Below are positions 53,699 to 63,535 of a stretch of 64,000 nucleotides of DNA, piece by piece (position 1 is the first letter of the stretch; every line of letters starts with the position of its first letter). The position numbers and the translations under genes were made by a program. The stretch is from Aestuariimicrobium soli (GTDB taxonomy: Bacteria > Actinomycetota > Actinomycetes > Propionibacteriales > Propionibacteriaceae), in the NCBI RefSeq assembly GCF_051192575.1, contig NZ_JBPJSQ010000001.1, forward strand, positions 186,001 to 250,000, read 5' to 3'. A model generated the notes under the pieces. It was given only the letters and a program-made list of their open reading frames with translations. It was not told where the DNA came from and ran no database searches.

Positions 53699-55207
53699 AT
53701 GAGCTCAGGCCATCGGGTCGACCCGGCGTTCGTGGTGGGGCCCCTGAACCGACGCATCTTCGGCACCTTCGTCGAGCATCTGGGTCGATGCGTCTACACG
53801 GGCATTCACGAGCCCGACCACCCCACCGCCGACGAGTACGGCTTCCGGGGCGACGTCGAGGCGCTCGTCAAGGAACTCGGTGCCACCCTGGTGCGCTACC
53901 CGGGTGGCAACTTCGTGAGCGCCTACCACTGGGAGGACGGAGTCGGTCCGGTTGAGGAGCGTCCCCGCCGGTTGGACTTCGCCTGGCGCTCGATCGAGAC
54001 CAACGAGGTGGGCACCAACGAGTTTCTGGCCTGGTGCCGGCGCGTCGACCTCGAGCCGCTGCTGGCCGTGAACCTCGGCACCCGTGGCCTGACGGAAGCC
54101 ATGGAGTACCTGCAGTACGTGAACTCGCCGGCCGGCACCACGCTGGCCGACCAGCGCGTCGAGCACGGGTACGCCGACCCGTGGAACGTGCGGCTGTGGT
54201 GCCTGGGCAACGAGATGGACGGCCCGTGGCAGATCGGTCACAAGACTCCCGAGGAGTACGGCCGGCTGGCCCAGGAGGTGGCCAACGCCTACCGTCGCTA
54301 CGACGAGGACCTCGAACTCGTGGCCTGCGGATCGTCCACCCACGCGATGCCCACGTTCGGCACCTGGGAGCGGGTGGTGCTCGAACACTGCTTCGAACAC
54401 GTCGACCACATCAGCGCCCACGCCTACTACGAGCCGGTCGACGGCGACCGGGTGAGCTTCCTGGCGAGCAGCGCCGACATGGACCGGCACATCAGTGACG
54501 TGGTGGCCACCGCCGACGCCGTCGCGGCGGCGAAGGGGTCGTCCAAGCGCATCATGGTGAGCTTCGACGAGTGGAACGTGTGGTTCCAGGAGCGCTGGAA
54601 CGGTGAGAACTCCGTCGAGATCGCGGCCCGTCCTTCATTGATCGAGGACGTCTACTCCGCCATGGATGCCGTCGTCGTCGGCTCCCTGCTGATCACCCTG
54701 ATGCGCCACACCGACCGGGTCGGGATCGCCTGCCAGGCGCAGTTGGTCAACGTGATCGCCCCCATCCTCACCGAGGCGGGAGGCCGCGCCTGGAAGCAGG
54801 CCATCTTCGAGCCGTTCGCGCTCACCGCCCGCCACGCCCGCGGCACCGTGCTGCAGCTGGCAGGCACGTCGCCCACCATCGACACGCCGCGTTTCGGCGC
54901 CGTCGACCAGGTCTGGGCGACCGCCACCCATGATCCGCAGTCGGGGGACATCGCTGTCTTCTGCTGCAACCGCTCGGTCGATCAGTCGATCGAGTGGACC
55001 CTCGACCTGTCGGGCTTCGCTGGAGCCGCGCTGGTCGAGCACGTGACGGTCGAGGCCGCTGATGACCCCGACCGGTACAACACCGCGGACGACCCCGAGC
55101 GGGTGGTTCCGGTGGCGGGGGTCTCGTCCATGGCGGACGGGGTGCTCACCGCACAGTTGGCGGCCATGTCGTGGCACTGCCTCAGGCTCACCTCGAACCC
55201 GAGCTGA
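53699..55207 (+). CDS. abfA: Alpha-L-arabinofuranosidase, GH51
   Basis: 502 residues; no signal peptide, so it is intracellular and acts on imported arabino-oligosaccharides. GH51 features: RYPGGNFVSAYHWEDG, acid/base Glu172 in LGNEMDGPW, nucleophile Glu291 in SFDEWNVW. Start ATG 53699 (GAGAGGA site), since the operator and promoter precede it. First gene of an operon with a three-gene sugar importer. Confidence 0.95.
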   Translation: MSSGHRVDPAFVVGPLNRRIFGTFVEHLGRCVYTGIHEPDHPTADEYGFRGDVEALVKELGATLVRYPGGNFVSAYHWEDGVGPVEERPRRLDFAWRSIETNEVGTNEFLAWCRRVDLEPLLAVNLGTRGLTEAMEYLQYVNSPAGTTLADQRVEHGYADPWNVRLWCLGNEMDGPWQIGHKTPEEYGRLAQEVANAYRRYDEDLELVACGSSTHAMPTFGTWERVVLEHCFEHVDHISAHAYYEPVDGDRVSFLASSADMDRHISDVVATADAVAAAKGSSKRIMVSFDEWNVWFQERWNGENSVEIAARPSLIEDVYSAMDAVVVGSLLITLMRHTDRVGIACQAQLVNVIAPILTEAGGRAWKQAIFEPFALTARHARGTVLQLAGTSPTIDTPRFGAVDQVWATATHDPQSGDIAVFCCNRSVDQSIEWTLDLSGFAGAALVEHVTVEAADDPDRYNTADDPERVVPVAGVSSMADGVLTAQLAAMSWHCLRLTSNPS

Positions 55208-55234
55208 CGCCCACCACTTTCGAAGGGACAACTC

Positions 55235-56587
55235 ATGTCGCACTCCCAGAACGAGGCCGTGTTCGGCCTGTCCCGACGGGGCCTGATCGGCACCGCCGTC
55301 GGTACCTCCGCAGCGGTCGGACTGTCCGCCTGTGGCGGCAGTTCCTCCCCCCAGAAGGCCGGCCCGACGGCCGCCTCCGGCTCCGGTGGCGCCGAGGGCT
55401 ACGACGGCCCCGAGGTCACCCTGCAGTACTGGAACGGCCTGACCGGCGGTGACGGTCCCATCATGAAGAAGCTCGTCGCCGAGTTCATGAAGGCCAACCC
55501 CAAGATCAAGGTCGTCACCACGGCGATCGCGTGGGCCGACTTCTTCCAGAAGCTGCCGGCGGCCGTGTCCAACGGCAAGGGCCCCGAGGTGGCGCTCATG
55601 CACGTGTCGGACATTCCGACGATGGGCGCCCGCAAGGTCATCCAGCCCATCGACGACGTCATCAAGGGCCTCAACCTGACCAAGGACGACTTCCCCTCGA
55701 ACGTGTGGGATGCCTCGTTCTACGACAACGCCCAGTACGCCATGCCGCTCGACATGCACCCGGCTGGCCTGTACTACAACACCACCGTGATGGAGAAGGT
55801 GGGCCTGGACCCGACCAAGCCGCCCACCACCAAGGACGAGTTCATGGCCGCCATGGACGCGTGCAAGTCGAAGGGCGTGCAGGGCTACTGGGTGTCGGCG
55901 CTCAGCGTCGGCGGACTGATCGCCCAGTCGGTGATCTTCCAGAACGGCGGCTACATGGAGGACGAGACCGGCACCAAGACCGGGTTCGGTGACCAGCCGG
56001 CGATCGATGCGATCACCTTCTTCAAGGGGCTCATCGACCAGGGGTACTCGCCGAAGAACGCCGCCGGCGACGCCGACTGGGTGAGCTTCTCGAACGACAA
56101 GGCCGCCTTCATGATCAACGGCCCTTGGATGGTGACCCCCTGCAAGGAGATCTCGAAGCTGAAGTGGGGCTGTGCGCCGGTGCCGGTGCTGGGCGCCGGG
56201 GAGAAGACCTGGGGCGGGTCGCACTGCTTCACCCTGCCCGTGCAGAAGAGCAACGACGCGAACAAGCAGAAGGCCGCGCGCGTCTTCCTGAACTGGATGG
56301 GCAACCACTCGGTCGGGTGGGCCGAGGCGGGCATGGTGCCGGCCCGCACGTCGGTGCGCGAGAGCGAGGACTTCAAGAAGTACACCGAGGTCACCCAGTT
56401 CGAGAAGATGATCGACTGGGTGCAGTTCGGCCCGCTGAAGCCGGGTGTCGCCGATGCCGAGGCCGAGTGGGGTCCCGCGGTGTCGAACGCGATGCTGGGC
56501 AAGCAGCCCGTCGACGTCGCCCTGAAGGCCGCAGCAGTGAAGGGTGACAAGATCCTGGCCGCCAACAAGAAGAAGTACGGCTACTGA
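55235..56587 (+). CDS. Sugar ABC importer binding lipoprotein (family 1)
   Basis: 450 residues. The N-terminus has a twin-arginine start (SRRGLIG) and a lipobox LSAC at about residue 33, so it is probably a Tat-exported lipoprotein. The rest is a family 1 sugar-binding fold (VTLQYWNGLTGGDG; PLDMHPAGLYYNTT; FMINGPWMVTP). It probably binds arabinose oligomers, given abfA upstream. GAAGGGA ribosome site. Its stop overlaps the next gene (TGATG). Confidence 0.92.
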   Translation: MSHSQNEAVFGLSRRGLIGTAVGTSAAVGLSACGGSSSPQKAGPTAASGSGGAEGYDGPEVTLQYWNGLTGGDGPIMKKLVAEFMKANPKIKVVTTAIAWADFFQKLPAAVSNGKGPEVALMHVSDIPTMGARKVIQPIDDVIKGLNLTKDDFPSNVWDASFYDNAQYAMPLDMHPAGLYYNTTVMEKVGLDPTKPPTTKDEFMAAMDACKSKGVQGYWVSALSVGGLIAQSVIFQNGGYMEDETGTKTGFGDQPAIDAITFFKGLIDQGYSPKNAAGDADWVSFSNDKAAFMINGPWMVTPCKEISKLKWGCAPVPVLGAGEKTWGGSHCFTLPVQKSNDANKQKAARVFLNWMGNHSVGWAEAGMVPARTSVRESEDFKKYTEVTQFEKMIDWVQFGPLKPGVADAEAEWGPAVSNAMLGKQPVDVALKAAAVKGDKILAANKKKYGY

Positions 56588-57498
56588 TGGCTGCCGCAGA
56601 AGCGAGACTCTCGACGAAGCTGCGGCATCACCACCCGGTCACCCCGTACCTGTTCATCGCACCGTACGTGGTGCTGCTCGTCGGCTTCGTGCTGTGGCCA
56701 GCCGTCTTCGGGTTCTGGATCAGCCTGCACGACTGGGACTTCCTGCTGGAGTCGAAGCCGTTCGTCGGGTTGCAGAACTACCGGAACCTGTTCGACCCGG
56801 CCTCGACCACCTACAGCCCGTTCTGGACTGGCATGAAGAACACCCTGATCTTCACCGTGATCAGCGTTCCCTTCCTGGTGGTGATCCCGTTGGGTCTGGC
56901 CGTGATGCTCAATCGCAAGTTCCCGGGACGAACGGTGTTCCGCGCGTTGATCTTCGCACCGTTCGTGCTGGGCATCTCGGTGATCGGGCTGCTGTTCACC
57001 TACCTGTTCGACGCCCGGTACGGCCTGGTCAACGAGGTGTTGAGTTGGGTGGGGGTGCCCGAGATCGGGTGGCTGACGACCCAGCCGGCGGCCTGGATCG
57101 GTCTGGTGCTGGTCACCATCTGGTGGACGATCGGCTTCAACGCGATCATCTTCCTGGCCGGCATGCAGGGCATCAACAACGAGCAGTACGAGGCCGCCGA
57201 GCTCGACGGTGCCGGCGGGTGGCAGAAGTTCCGACACGTCACCCTGCCCGGTCTGCGCAACGTGTTCATCTTCATCCTGACCACGACGATCCTGGCCAGC
57301 GCCAACATGTTCGGCCAGTCGTACCTGATCACCGGAGGTGGGCCGGGTGACTCCACCCGCACCGCGATCATGGTCATGACCGAGGAAGGCCTGCGGCAGT
57401 TCCGCATGGGGTCGGCGTCGGCCATGAGCTACCTGCTGGCCCTGTTCCTCGCCGTGGTCTCGGTGGCGAACTTCATGGTGATGAGGGAGAGAAAATGA
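56587..57498 (+). CDS. Sugar ABC transporter permease (MalF type)
   Basis: 303 residues, six helices, first permease of the importer (YLFIAPYVVLLVGFVLWP; EAA loop YEAAELDGAGGWQKF). Overlaps both neighbours (TGATG and ATGA). Confidence 0.94.
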   Translation: MAAAEARLSTKLRHHHPVTPYLFIAPYVVLLVGFVLWPAVFGFWISLHDWDFLLESKPFVGLQNYRNLFDPASTTYSPFWTGMKNTLIFTVISVPFLVVIPLGLAVMLNRKFPGRTVFRALIFAPFVLGISVIGLLFTYLFDARYGLVNEVLSWVGVPEIGWLTTQPAAWIGLVLVTIWWTIGFNAIIFLAGMQGINNEQYEAAELDGAGGWQKFRHVTLPGLRNVFIFILTTTILASANMFGQSYLITGGGPGDSTRTAIMVMTEEGLRQFRMGSASAMSYLLALFLAVVSVANFMVMRERK

Positions 57499-58421
57499 CG
57501 GCGACGACAGCGCCCCGAACCGACCCGGCCCCACCCGAGGAGCCGAGCCGGGAGCGGCGCATCACCCACAAGCGGGCCTACAACCGCGATCACAACTCAC
57601 CGCTCTTCTACCTGGTGCTGGTGCTGATCGCCCTGCTGTTCATCGTGCCCGTGTTGTGGATGGTGCTGACCTCCTTCCGCGTCTCGGAGGAGACCCGGGC
57701 CATTCCCATCCAGCTGATCCCGCGGCACTTCTCGCTGCGGGGGTACCGGATGGTGCTCGACCCGGCCAGCGATGGCGCCGGGGCCAATCCGGTGCCGCGC
57801 TGGTTCTTCAACTCGGTGGTGGTGGCCACCCTTGGCACCATCTGGAACCTGTTCGTGGCGGCCCTGGCGGCCTACCCCCTGGCGCGCATGAGGTTCCGCG
57901 GCCGCAACCTGCTGTTCGGCATGTTGATCGGCACCATGTTCATTCCGGGCTTCATCTTCCTGATGCCCAATTACCTGACCATGGACAAGCTGCAGTGGCT
58001 CGACAGTTACTGGGCCCTGGTGGTGCCCGGTGCCGCGGGAGCGTTCGGCGTGTTCTTCCTGCGCCAGTTCTTCCTGTCGATCCCGCGGGAGCTCGAGGAG
58101 AGCGCCCTGATCGACGGCGCGAACCAGTGGACGATCTTCACCCGCGTCATCCTGCCGCTCAGCAAGCCGGCGCTGGTGACCCTGGCGACGCTGAGTTTCC
58201 TGGGGCACTGGAACGACTTCATCTGGCCGCTGTTCGTGCTGTTCAGCCCCGAGAAGTTGACCCTCGCCCCGGGCCTGGCGACGCTGAAGGGCGCCTATGT
58301 CACCGACTACCCGGTGGTGATGGCCGGAGCGACGGTGGCGGCGGTGCCGGTGCTGATCGTCTACGTGTTCCTGCAGCGCTACGTCATCGAGGGGGTGGCC
58401 TCGAGCGGGCTCAAGGGTTGA
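57495..58421 (+). CDS. Sugar ABC transporter permease (MalG type)
   Basis: 308 residues with a charged N-terminal tail of ~35 residues, then six helices; EAA loop LEESALIDGANQWTIF. No ATPase gene follows; as in many Gram-positive sugar importers, a shared MsmK/MsiK-type ATPase elsewhere must power it. Its stop overlaps the convergent PAC2 gene by 11 bases (TCA-N5-TGA). Confidence 0.94.
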   Translation: MTATTAPRTDPAPPEEPSRERRITHKRAYNRDHNSPLFYLVLVLIALLFIVPVLWMVLTSFRVSEETRAIPIQLIPRHFSLRGYRMVLDPASDGAGANPVPRWFFNSVVVATLGTIWNLFVAALAAYPLARMRFRGRNLLFGMLIGTMFIPGFIFLMPNYLTMDKLQWLDSYWALVVPGAAGAFGVFFLRQFFLSIPRELEESALIDGANQWTIFTRVILPLSKPALVTLATLSFLGHWNDFIWPLFVLFSPEKLTLAPGLATLKGAYVTDYPVVMAGATVAAVPVLIVYVFLQRYVIEGVASSGLKG

Positions 58422-59340
58422 CCTCCGGGTTGTCGTCCGGGCTGTTGTGGGCACGCAGGAATGCCTCGGCCTCGCGGGCGAGGGCATCACCGTCGGGCAG
58501 GTCCTCCGGCGCGGCCGCCAGGCCGCGTCGGGGGCGATGCTCGTGCACCTGGTCGTACTGCTCCTCGAGGGACTCGACCAACTGCTGCGCCTCTTCGGAG
58601 CCACGCACCTCTTCGGCCACCTGCGAGCGGGTCTGCTCGGCGGTCAGCGCGAGCGCCGTGGTCGGAATGATGTGGCCCGTCGTCTCGGACAGTGCCCGAA
58701 TCAGCGCGATGGTGGCGTCGGGGTAGTCGGCCTGGGCCAGGTAGTGCGGCACGTGGGCGGTGAGCCCGATCACCTTGTACCCCTGCTCCGACAGGCGCAG
58801 TTCCAGCATGCTCGGGAACGAGGCGCTCATCTGCACCCGCGGGAACAGCGGAGTGTTCCCGGGAATCAACGAGGGGTCGGACGCGTGCCGGGTCACCGAC
58901 ACCGGCCGGGTGTGCGGGGCCGCCATCGGGATCGCCGACAGCAGCACCACCTGTTGCACGTCGAACTGGTCGACCAACTGGGCCACCGAGCGCGCCAACC
59001 GCTCCCACTGCAGGTCGGGCTCCGGCCCCGACAACAGCAGCCAGGGCGCACCCGACTCGTCGAGCAGGTGGTGCAGCACCATGCGCCCCGGCTGGTAGTC
59101 GGTGAAGTGGTCATGATCGAAGGTGATCGGCGGGCGCTGGCCGCGGTAGTCGATCAGCTGGTCGAGGTCGAACTCCGCCACCCGCTCGTGGGGCAGGCTG
59201 GCGAGCACGTGTTGGTCGAACTGCGCCTGGGCGCGCCCCGCATCCATGAAACTGGTCAGCGTCACGACGAGGGTGCGGGCGCGCATGGTGCGCGGGTCGA
59301 CCCGGGGTTCGAGCTGGTACAGGGTCGCGGGGTCCAACAT
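58411..59340 (-). CDS. PAC2-family protein
   Basis: 309 residues of the PAC2 (proteasome assembly chaperone 2-like) family, common in actinobacteria: LVVTLTSFMDAGRAQ, GPEPDLQWERLAR, VVLLSAIPMAAPHTRP, VIGLTAHVPHYLAQADYPDA. Possible role in proteasome assembly, unproven. The ATG at 59340 has a GAGGAGG site. Confidence 0.88.
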   Translation of the reverse strand: MLDPATLYQLEPRVDPRTMRARTLVVTLTSFMDAGRAQAQFDQHVLASLPHERVAEFDLDQLIDYRGQRPPITFDHDHFTDYQPGRMVLHHLLDESGAPWLLLSGPEPDLQWERLARSVAQLVDQFDVQQVVLLSAIPMAAPHTRPVSVTRHASDPSLIPGNTPLFPRVQMSASFPSMLELRLSEQGYKVIGLTAHVPHYLAQADYPDATIALIRALSETTGHIIPTTALALTAEQTRSQVAEEVRGSEEAQQLVESLEEQYDQVHEHRPRRGLAAAPEDLPDGDALAREAEAFLRAHNSPDDNPEVNP

Positions 59341-59475
59341 CGGCAGTCCTCCTCGTCGTGGCGGTGTGCTCCTTGCACGAGTCAACACGGTCGTCAGCGG
59401 TGATGTTCCGTGAAACGTCGAGTCTATGCGGTCAGCGAAGACTCCCGATCTGTGAACACTGGTTGAATGGGGGCC

Positions 59476-60336
59476 GTGATTGCCAGACTCCTTCCGGGCG
59501 GGCCCGTGGCCGAGGCCGTGTTCGCCGACCTGCAACCCCGCGTCAAGACCCTGGCCGAGCGGGGCGTCGTCCCCGGTCTCGCCACCCTGTTGGTGGGTGA
59601 TGACTCGGCCAGCGCCGGCTACATCCGCATGAAGATCGAGAAGGCCGAGTCGCTGGGCTTCACGGCACCGCACGTGCACCTTCCCCAGGATGCGACCCAG
59701 GCCGATGTCGAAGCAGTGATCGACGAGTTCAACCGGGCCGACGACGTGCACGGCATTCTCGTGCAGAACCCGCCCCCGCCCCAGATCGACTTCGACCGGG
59801 CGATGACCCTGATGGACCCCGACAAGGACGTCGACGGACTGCATCCGTTGAACATGGGACGGCTGGCGCTCGGCCTGCCCGGTCCCGTGCCGTGCACGCC
59901 GGCCGGGATCGAGGCACTGCTGGCCTTCCACGAGGTGCCGATCGCCGGCCGCCATGTGGTCGTGCTCGGTCGGGGGACGACGCTCGGTCGTCCGCTCGCG
60001 ATGCTGCTGACGCAGAAGAGGCCGACCGCCAACGCCGCCGTCACCGTCGTCCACACCGGGGTGCCCGACTGGTCGGAGCACACCAAGCGCGCCGACGTGG
60101 TGATCGCCGCTGCCGGGGTGCCCGGCATCCTGCGCCCGGAGCACCTCACCGAGGGCGTCGTGGTGGTCGGCGGTGGTGTGCGCTACGAGGGTCGCAAGCT
60201 GCTTCCCGACGTGGACGAATCGTGCGCCGAGGTGGCCTCGGCCATCACGCCGCGCATCGGCGGGGTGGGCCCGACCACCATCGCCATGCTGTTCCGCAAC
60301 GTGGTCGAGGCGGCCGAACGCACCGTCAGCGGCTGA
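59476..60336 (+). CDS. folD: Methylenetetrahydrofolate dehydrogenase/cyclohydrolase
   Basis: 286 residues (289 from ATG 59467). Makes 10-formyl-tetrahydrofolate from methylene-THF in one-carbon metabolism. Catalytic SAGYIRMKIEKAESLG (with the Lys), VQNPPPPQID, DKDVDGLHP, GRGTTLGRP and GGVGPTTIAML. I prefer GTG 59476 because TTGAAT (59463-59468) lies 7 bases before it and overlaps the ATG. It supplies folate for the glycine cleavage pathway encoded upstream. Overlaps the convergent RDD gene by 11 bases. Confidence 0.94.
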   Translation: MIARLLPGGPVAEAVFADLQPRVKTLAERGVVPGLATLLVGDDSASAGYIRMKIEKAESLGFTAPHVHLPQDATQADVEAVIDEFNRADDVHGILVQNPPPPQIDFDRAMTLMDPDKDVDGLHPLNMGRLALGLPGPVPCTPAGIEALLAFHEVPIAGRHVVVLGRGTTLGRPLAMLLTQKRPTANAAVTVVHTGVPDWSEHTKRADVVIAAAGVPGILRPEHLTEGVVVVGGGVRYEGRKLLPDVDESCAEVASAITPRIGGVGPTTIAMLFRNVVEAAERTVSG

Positions 60337-61204
60337 CCGGCGGCGCCGCGGCCCGATCGTCCGTCGACTGGCGCAGCCACGGAGTGTCGCGCACCGCGGT
60401 GGGCAGCGTTCCCGAACCGAACAGGCGCCCCCGCAACTCCTCGTCGCGGGCCAACCGCGCCCGATCCCGCCGACCACGTTCGGCGATGATGGCCATGATC
60501 AGGTCGTCGGGGGTCGAGATCGGCGGTTGGGGCGACACCCGCGTGCGCAACTCGTCGGCCAGTTGCACCGCCAGACGCTGGCGGGCAACGGGGGAGAGCT
60601 GACCCCGACGCAACAGGTACTGCCGGGCGCCCAGGGTGACCCGCGGGTCGAGCGGGGCGATGTCGGCGTGGGTGGCCCAGGCGGCCAGACTCGGGGGCAT
60701 CGGCATCGGCGCGGGCCAGCGCAGGGGCACCCGCTCCGAGACGACGATGGTGCCCGAGGCCAGATCGCCCAGCCGCTTGCCGCGCTTGTTGAACACTGAC
60801 GTCAGCACGGCGGGCACACCGGCGAGCATCCACAGTTCGACGTAGCCGATCAGCGCGCGACCGATGGCCTGCCGGGCACGGATGGTGCCGTGGTCGTCCC
60901 TCACCACCCGCAGCCCGATGGCAACCTTGCCCAGCGATCGTCCGCGGGTGAGCGTCTCGACGACGGCCGGGCAGGCCACGAAGACGCCCACGAAGATGGC
61001 GGTCACGACGGCCTGCACCAGGTTGGACGAGAGGTCGCCGGCGGTCGTGACCAACCACAGCACGAGGCAGACCAGCAGCACCACCTGGACGAGCATGTCG
61101 ATGATGATCGCCACGATGCGTGCCCCCAGGCTCGCCGGTCGGATCTCCAGCTCGACGGCGTCACCGGTGACCGGCCCGGTGGGGGTGAAGGGGATGTCGG
61201 TCAT
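60326..61204 (-). CDS. RDD-family membrane protein
   Basis: 292 residues: RDD domain with three or four helices (RPASLGARIVAIIIDMLVQ; GRSLGKVAIGLRVV), then a charged cytoplasmic part of about 110 residues. Function unknown; in actinobacteria it is grouped with SpoIIM-like, DUF58 and MoxR genes. ATG 61204 lies 6 bases after TAGGGT (61216-61211). Confidence 0.9.
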   Translation of the reverse strand: MTDIPFTPTGPVTGDAVELEIRPASLGARIVAIIIDMLVQVVLLVCLVLWLVTTAGDLSSNLVQAVVTAIFVGVFVACPAVVETLTRGRSLGKVAIGLRVVRDDHGTIRARQAIGRALIGYVELWMLAGVPAVLTSVFNKRGKRLGDLASGTIVVSERVPLRWPAPMPMPPSLAAWATHADIAPLDPRVTLGARQYLLRRGQLSPVARQRLAVQLADELRTRVSPQPPISTPDDLIMAIIAERGRRDRARLARDEELRGRLFGSGTLPTAVRDTPWLRQSTDDRAAAPPVSR

Positions 61205-61210
61205 GGGGCG

Positions 61211-61231
61211 ACCCTACTGGCTCAGTAGTCT
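61211..61231. promoter_or_regulatory. Divergent leaderless -10 boxes (RDD and SpoIIM-like)
   Basis: TAGGGT on the minus strand (61216-61211, 6 bases before the RDD ATG) and TAGTCT on the plus strand (61226-61231, 7 bases before the GTG at 61239). The start codons are 34 bases apart. Confidence 0.6.
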
Positions 61232-61238
61232 TCTGGAC

Positions 61239-62234
61239 GTGGACCTCGACGCCTACATCGACGCGCACTCGTGGCAGTGGCGCGAACTCGAAACCCTGGT
61301 GAAGAGGTCACACCTGTCCGCGGACGACACCGACCGGCTCATCGAGTTGTACGAACGGGTCGGCACCCACCTCTCGGTGATCCGATCGACCAGCCCCGAC
61401 CCGGTGCTGGTCACCGCCCTGTCGAACCTGCTGGCCCGGGCCCGGCGACGTGCCGGTGCCGGGCGGGTCTTCTCGTGGGGTGACCTGCTGCGCTTCTTCA
61501 CGCGCACCTTCCCGGGGGCGCTGTACACCATGAGGTGGTGGTGGGTGATCACCGGGGTGGTGTGGATCGCACTGGCCTTCGTGCTCGGGGCGCACCTGGT
61601 GGCGCACCCGGAGTTGATGGCCAAACTGGGTACCCCCGGCGACCTCGAGCAGCTGGCCCAGCACGACTTCGAGGACTACTACTCATCGGGGCCGGCGCAG
61701 GAGTTCGCGGTGCGACTGGTGCTCAACAACGCCTGGGTGGCGGCGCAGTGCATTGCCCTGGGCGTGCTGGGCTTCCCCACCCTGGCCGTGCTGTTGAACA
61801 ACTGCTACAACGTCGCGTTCACCGGCGCCATCATGGTCAACCATGACCGGGGCACGCTCTTCTTCGGGTTGATCCTTCCGCACGGGCTGCTGGAGCTGAC
61901 CGGCATCTTCGTGGCGGGCGGAGTGGGGTTGCGCCTGTTCTGGTCATGGATCCACCCCGGTGCGCGCACGCGGGTGGCGGCGATGGCGGCCGCGGGGAGA
62001 CAGAGCATCGCCGTGGTGCTGGGCCTGATCGTGCTGTTCGGGGTCAGCGCGTTGCTCGAGGCCTTCATCACCCCCAGCCCCCTGCCGCCGTCGGCGCGGC
62101 TGGCGGTCGGAGTGGTCGTCTGGTTGGCCTTCCTCTACTACGCCCTCGTCGTCGGCCGGGCGGCGGCCGAGTCCGGAGCCACCGGCGACCTCGAGGTCGA
62201 GGATCGCGGTGACGAGGTGGTGGCGGCCGACTGA
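61239..62234 (+). CDS. Stage II sporulation protein M-like membrane protein
   Basis: 331 residues, five or six helices, SpoIIM family (LYERVGTHLSVIRSTSPD; NNAWVAAQCIALGVLGFPTLAVLLNN in part; LPHGLLELTGIFVAGG). In non-sporulating actinobacteria its role is unknown, but it travels with RDD, DUF58 and MoxR genes. GTG 61239 chosen from the -10 box; earlier in-frame starts lie in the RDD gene. Confidence 0.9.
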   Translation: MDLDAYIDAHSWQWRELETLVKRSHLSADDTDRLIELYERVGTHLSVIRSTSPDPVLVTALSNLLARARRRAGAGRVFSWGDLLRFFTRTFPGALYTMRWWWVITGVVWIALAFVLGAHLVAHPELMAKLGTPGDLEQLAQHDFEDYYSSGPAQEFAVRLVLNNAWVAAQCIALGVLGFPTLAVLLNNCYNVAFTGAIMVNHDRGTLFFGLILPHGLLELTGIFVAGGVGLRLFWSWIHPGARTRVAAMAAAGRQSIAVVLGLIVLFGVSALLEAFITPSPLPPSARLAVGVVVWLAFLYYALVVGRAAAESGATGDLEVEDRGDEVVAAD

Positions 62235-62238
62235 CCCC

Positions 62239-63531
62239 TCAGAGCAGACCGCGCGACTTCAAGCCGAGATAGTGGTCGGCGAGGGCCACCGGCAGGGTCG
62301 CGGGTGGCTCGTCCAACACGGTGACTCCCAACTTCTGCAGCCCTCGTGAGGTGCGCTGCCTGCGGGCGGTGGCGTCCTCGGCGGCGGCCGCCTGGTAGAC
62401 CTCGCGGGCTGACTCGCGCTGGGCGCTCATGGCGACCAGTGCGTCGTCGGAGACCGAGGCGACCACCACCCGATGGCGGCGGGCGAGCACCTGCAGCGCC
62501 GGCGCCAGCGATTCCTCGACCGCCGCCGGTTCGAGGGGGGTGATCAGCACCAGCAGGGAGAACTTGGTGCCGGCCTCGGCGATCGCCGACCCCAGACGCG
62601 TCCAGTCCGCCTCGACCAGTGCGGGTTCGAGCTGGCTCATCGCCTGCGTGATGCGGGGGAGGGCGTCGGGGCGCTGCACCGCCTTCACGGTGGCCAGCAC
62701 CTCGCGGTCGCCGGCCAGCAGGTCGACGCGGTCACCGGCGCGCACGGCCAGGGCCGACAGCAGCTGCACGGCGTCCATGGCCGTGTCGAGGCGGGGCACG
62801 TCGCCCACCCGACCGGCCGATACACGCGAGGTGTCGAGCACGATCATCAATCGCCGATCGCGTTCGGGGCGCCAGGTGCGCACCACCACGTTCTGCTTGC
62901 GGGCCGTGGCGCGCCAGTCGATGGAGCGGACGTCGTCGCCCTCGACGTAGTCGCGCAGTGAGTCGAACTCGGTGCCCTGGCCGCGGGTGCGGGTGAGGGC
63001 CCGACCCTCGAGTTGCTGCAACTTGGCCATCCGGCTGGGCAGGTGTTTGCGGCTCGGGAAGGCCGGCAGCGCCCGCAGCAGACCGGGCGTGTCGAACCCC
63101 ACCTGCCGGGCCGCCAGGCCGAGCGGACCGACCACCCTGATGGTCACCGATCGGCAGACCAGGTCGCCACGGCGGCGCGGAAGTAGCGGTGTGGTGAAGC
63201 GTTCGCGCTCCCCGGCGGGCAGCGAGAACCGGTGACGGTTGGGGTGGGCCCCGGCCGAGGGTTGCCAGGCGTCACGCAGCATTCCGCGGCGGCGTCGTCC
63301 GCCGGTGTTGGTCACCAGCAGGCTGGTGGACGTGGGCTCGTCGACCCGTCCCGGCGCCGTCGGCTCCCGCTCGATCACGAGTCGACGGGGGCTGGGCGCG
63401 ACGATGGCGTCGAGGGCGACCAGCACCAGCACGAGGGCGGTCCAGGCCAGCGCCGTCACCCACGTGGGCCACAGCACACAAGGGACGATGCCAACCAACA
63501 TGGCCAGCACCGCTCGTCCGGTGATCACCAT
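62239..63531 (-). CDS. DUF58 protein
   Basis: 430 residues: two N-terminal helices, a beta-rich middle and the DUF58 domain (GQGTEFDSLRDYVEGDDVRSIDWRATAR in part) with a von Willebrand A-like fold (LMIVLDTSRVSAG, MIDAS-type DxS). Partner of MoxR ATPases. Start at ATG 63531; the 4-base gap to the MoxR stop means one operon. Confidence 0.93.
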   Translation of the reverse strand: MVITGRAVLAMLVGIVPCVLWPTWVTALAWTALVLVLVALDAIVAPSPRRLVIEREPTAPGRVDEPTSTSLLVTNTGGRRRRGMLRDAWQPSAGAHPNRHRFSLPAGERERFTTPLLPRRRGDLVCRSVTIRVVGPLGLAARQVGFDTPGLLRALPAFPSRKHLPSRMAKLQQLEGRALTRTRGQGTEFDSLRDYVEGDDVRSIDWRATARKQNVVVRTWRPERDRRLMIVLDTSRVSAGRVGDVPRLDTAMDAVQLLSALAVRAGDRVDLLAGDREVLATVKAVQRPDALPRITQAMSQLEPALVEADWTRLGSAIAEAGTKFSLLVLITPLEPAAVEESLAPALQVLARRHRVVVASVSDDALVAMSAQRESAREVYQAAAAEDATARRQRTSRGLQKLGVTVLDEPPATLPVALADHYLGLKSRGLL

Positions 63532-63535
63532 CGGT

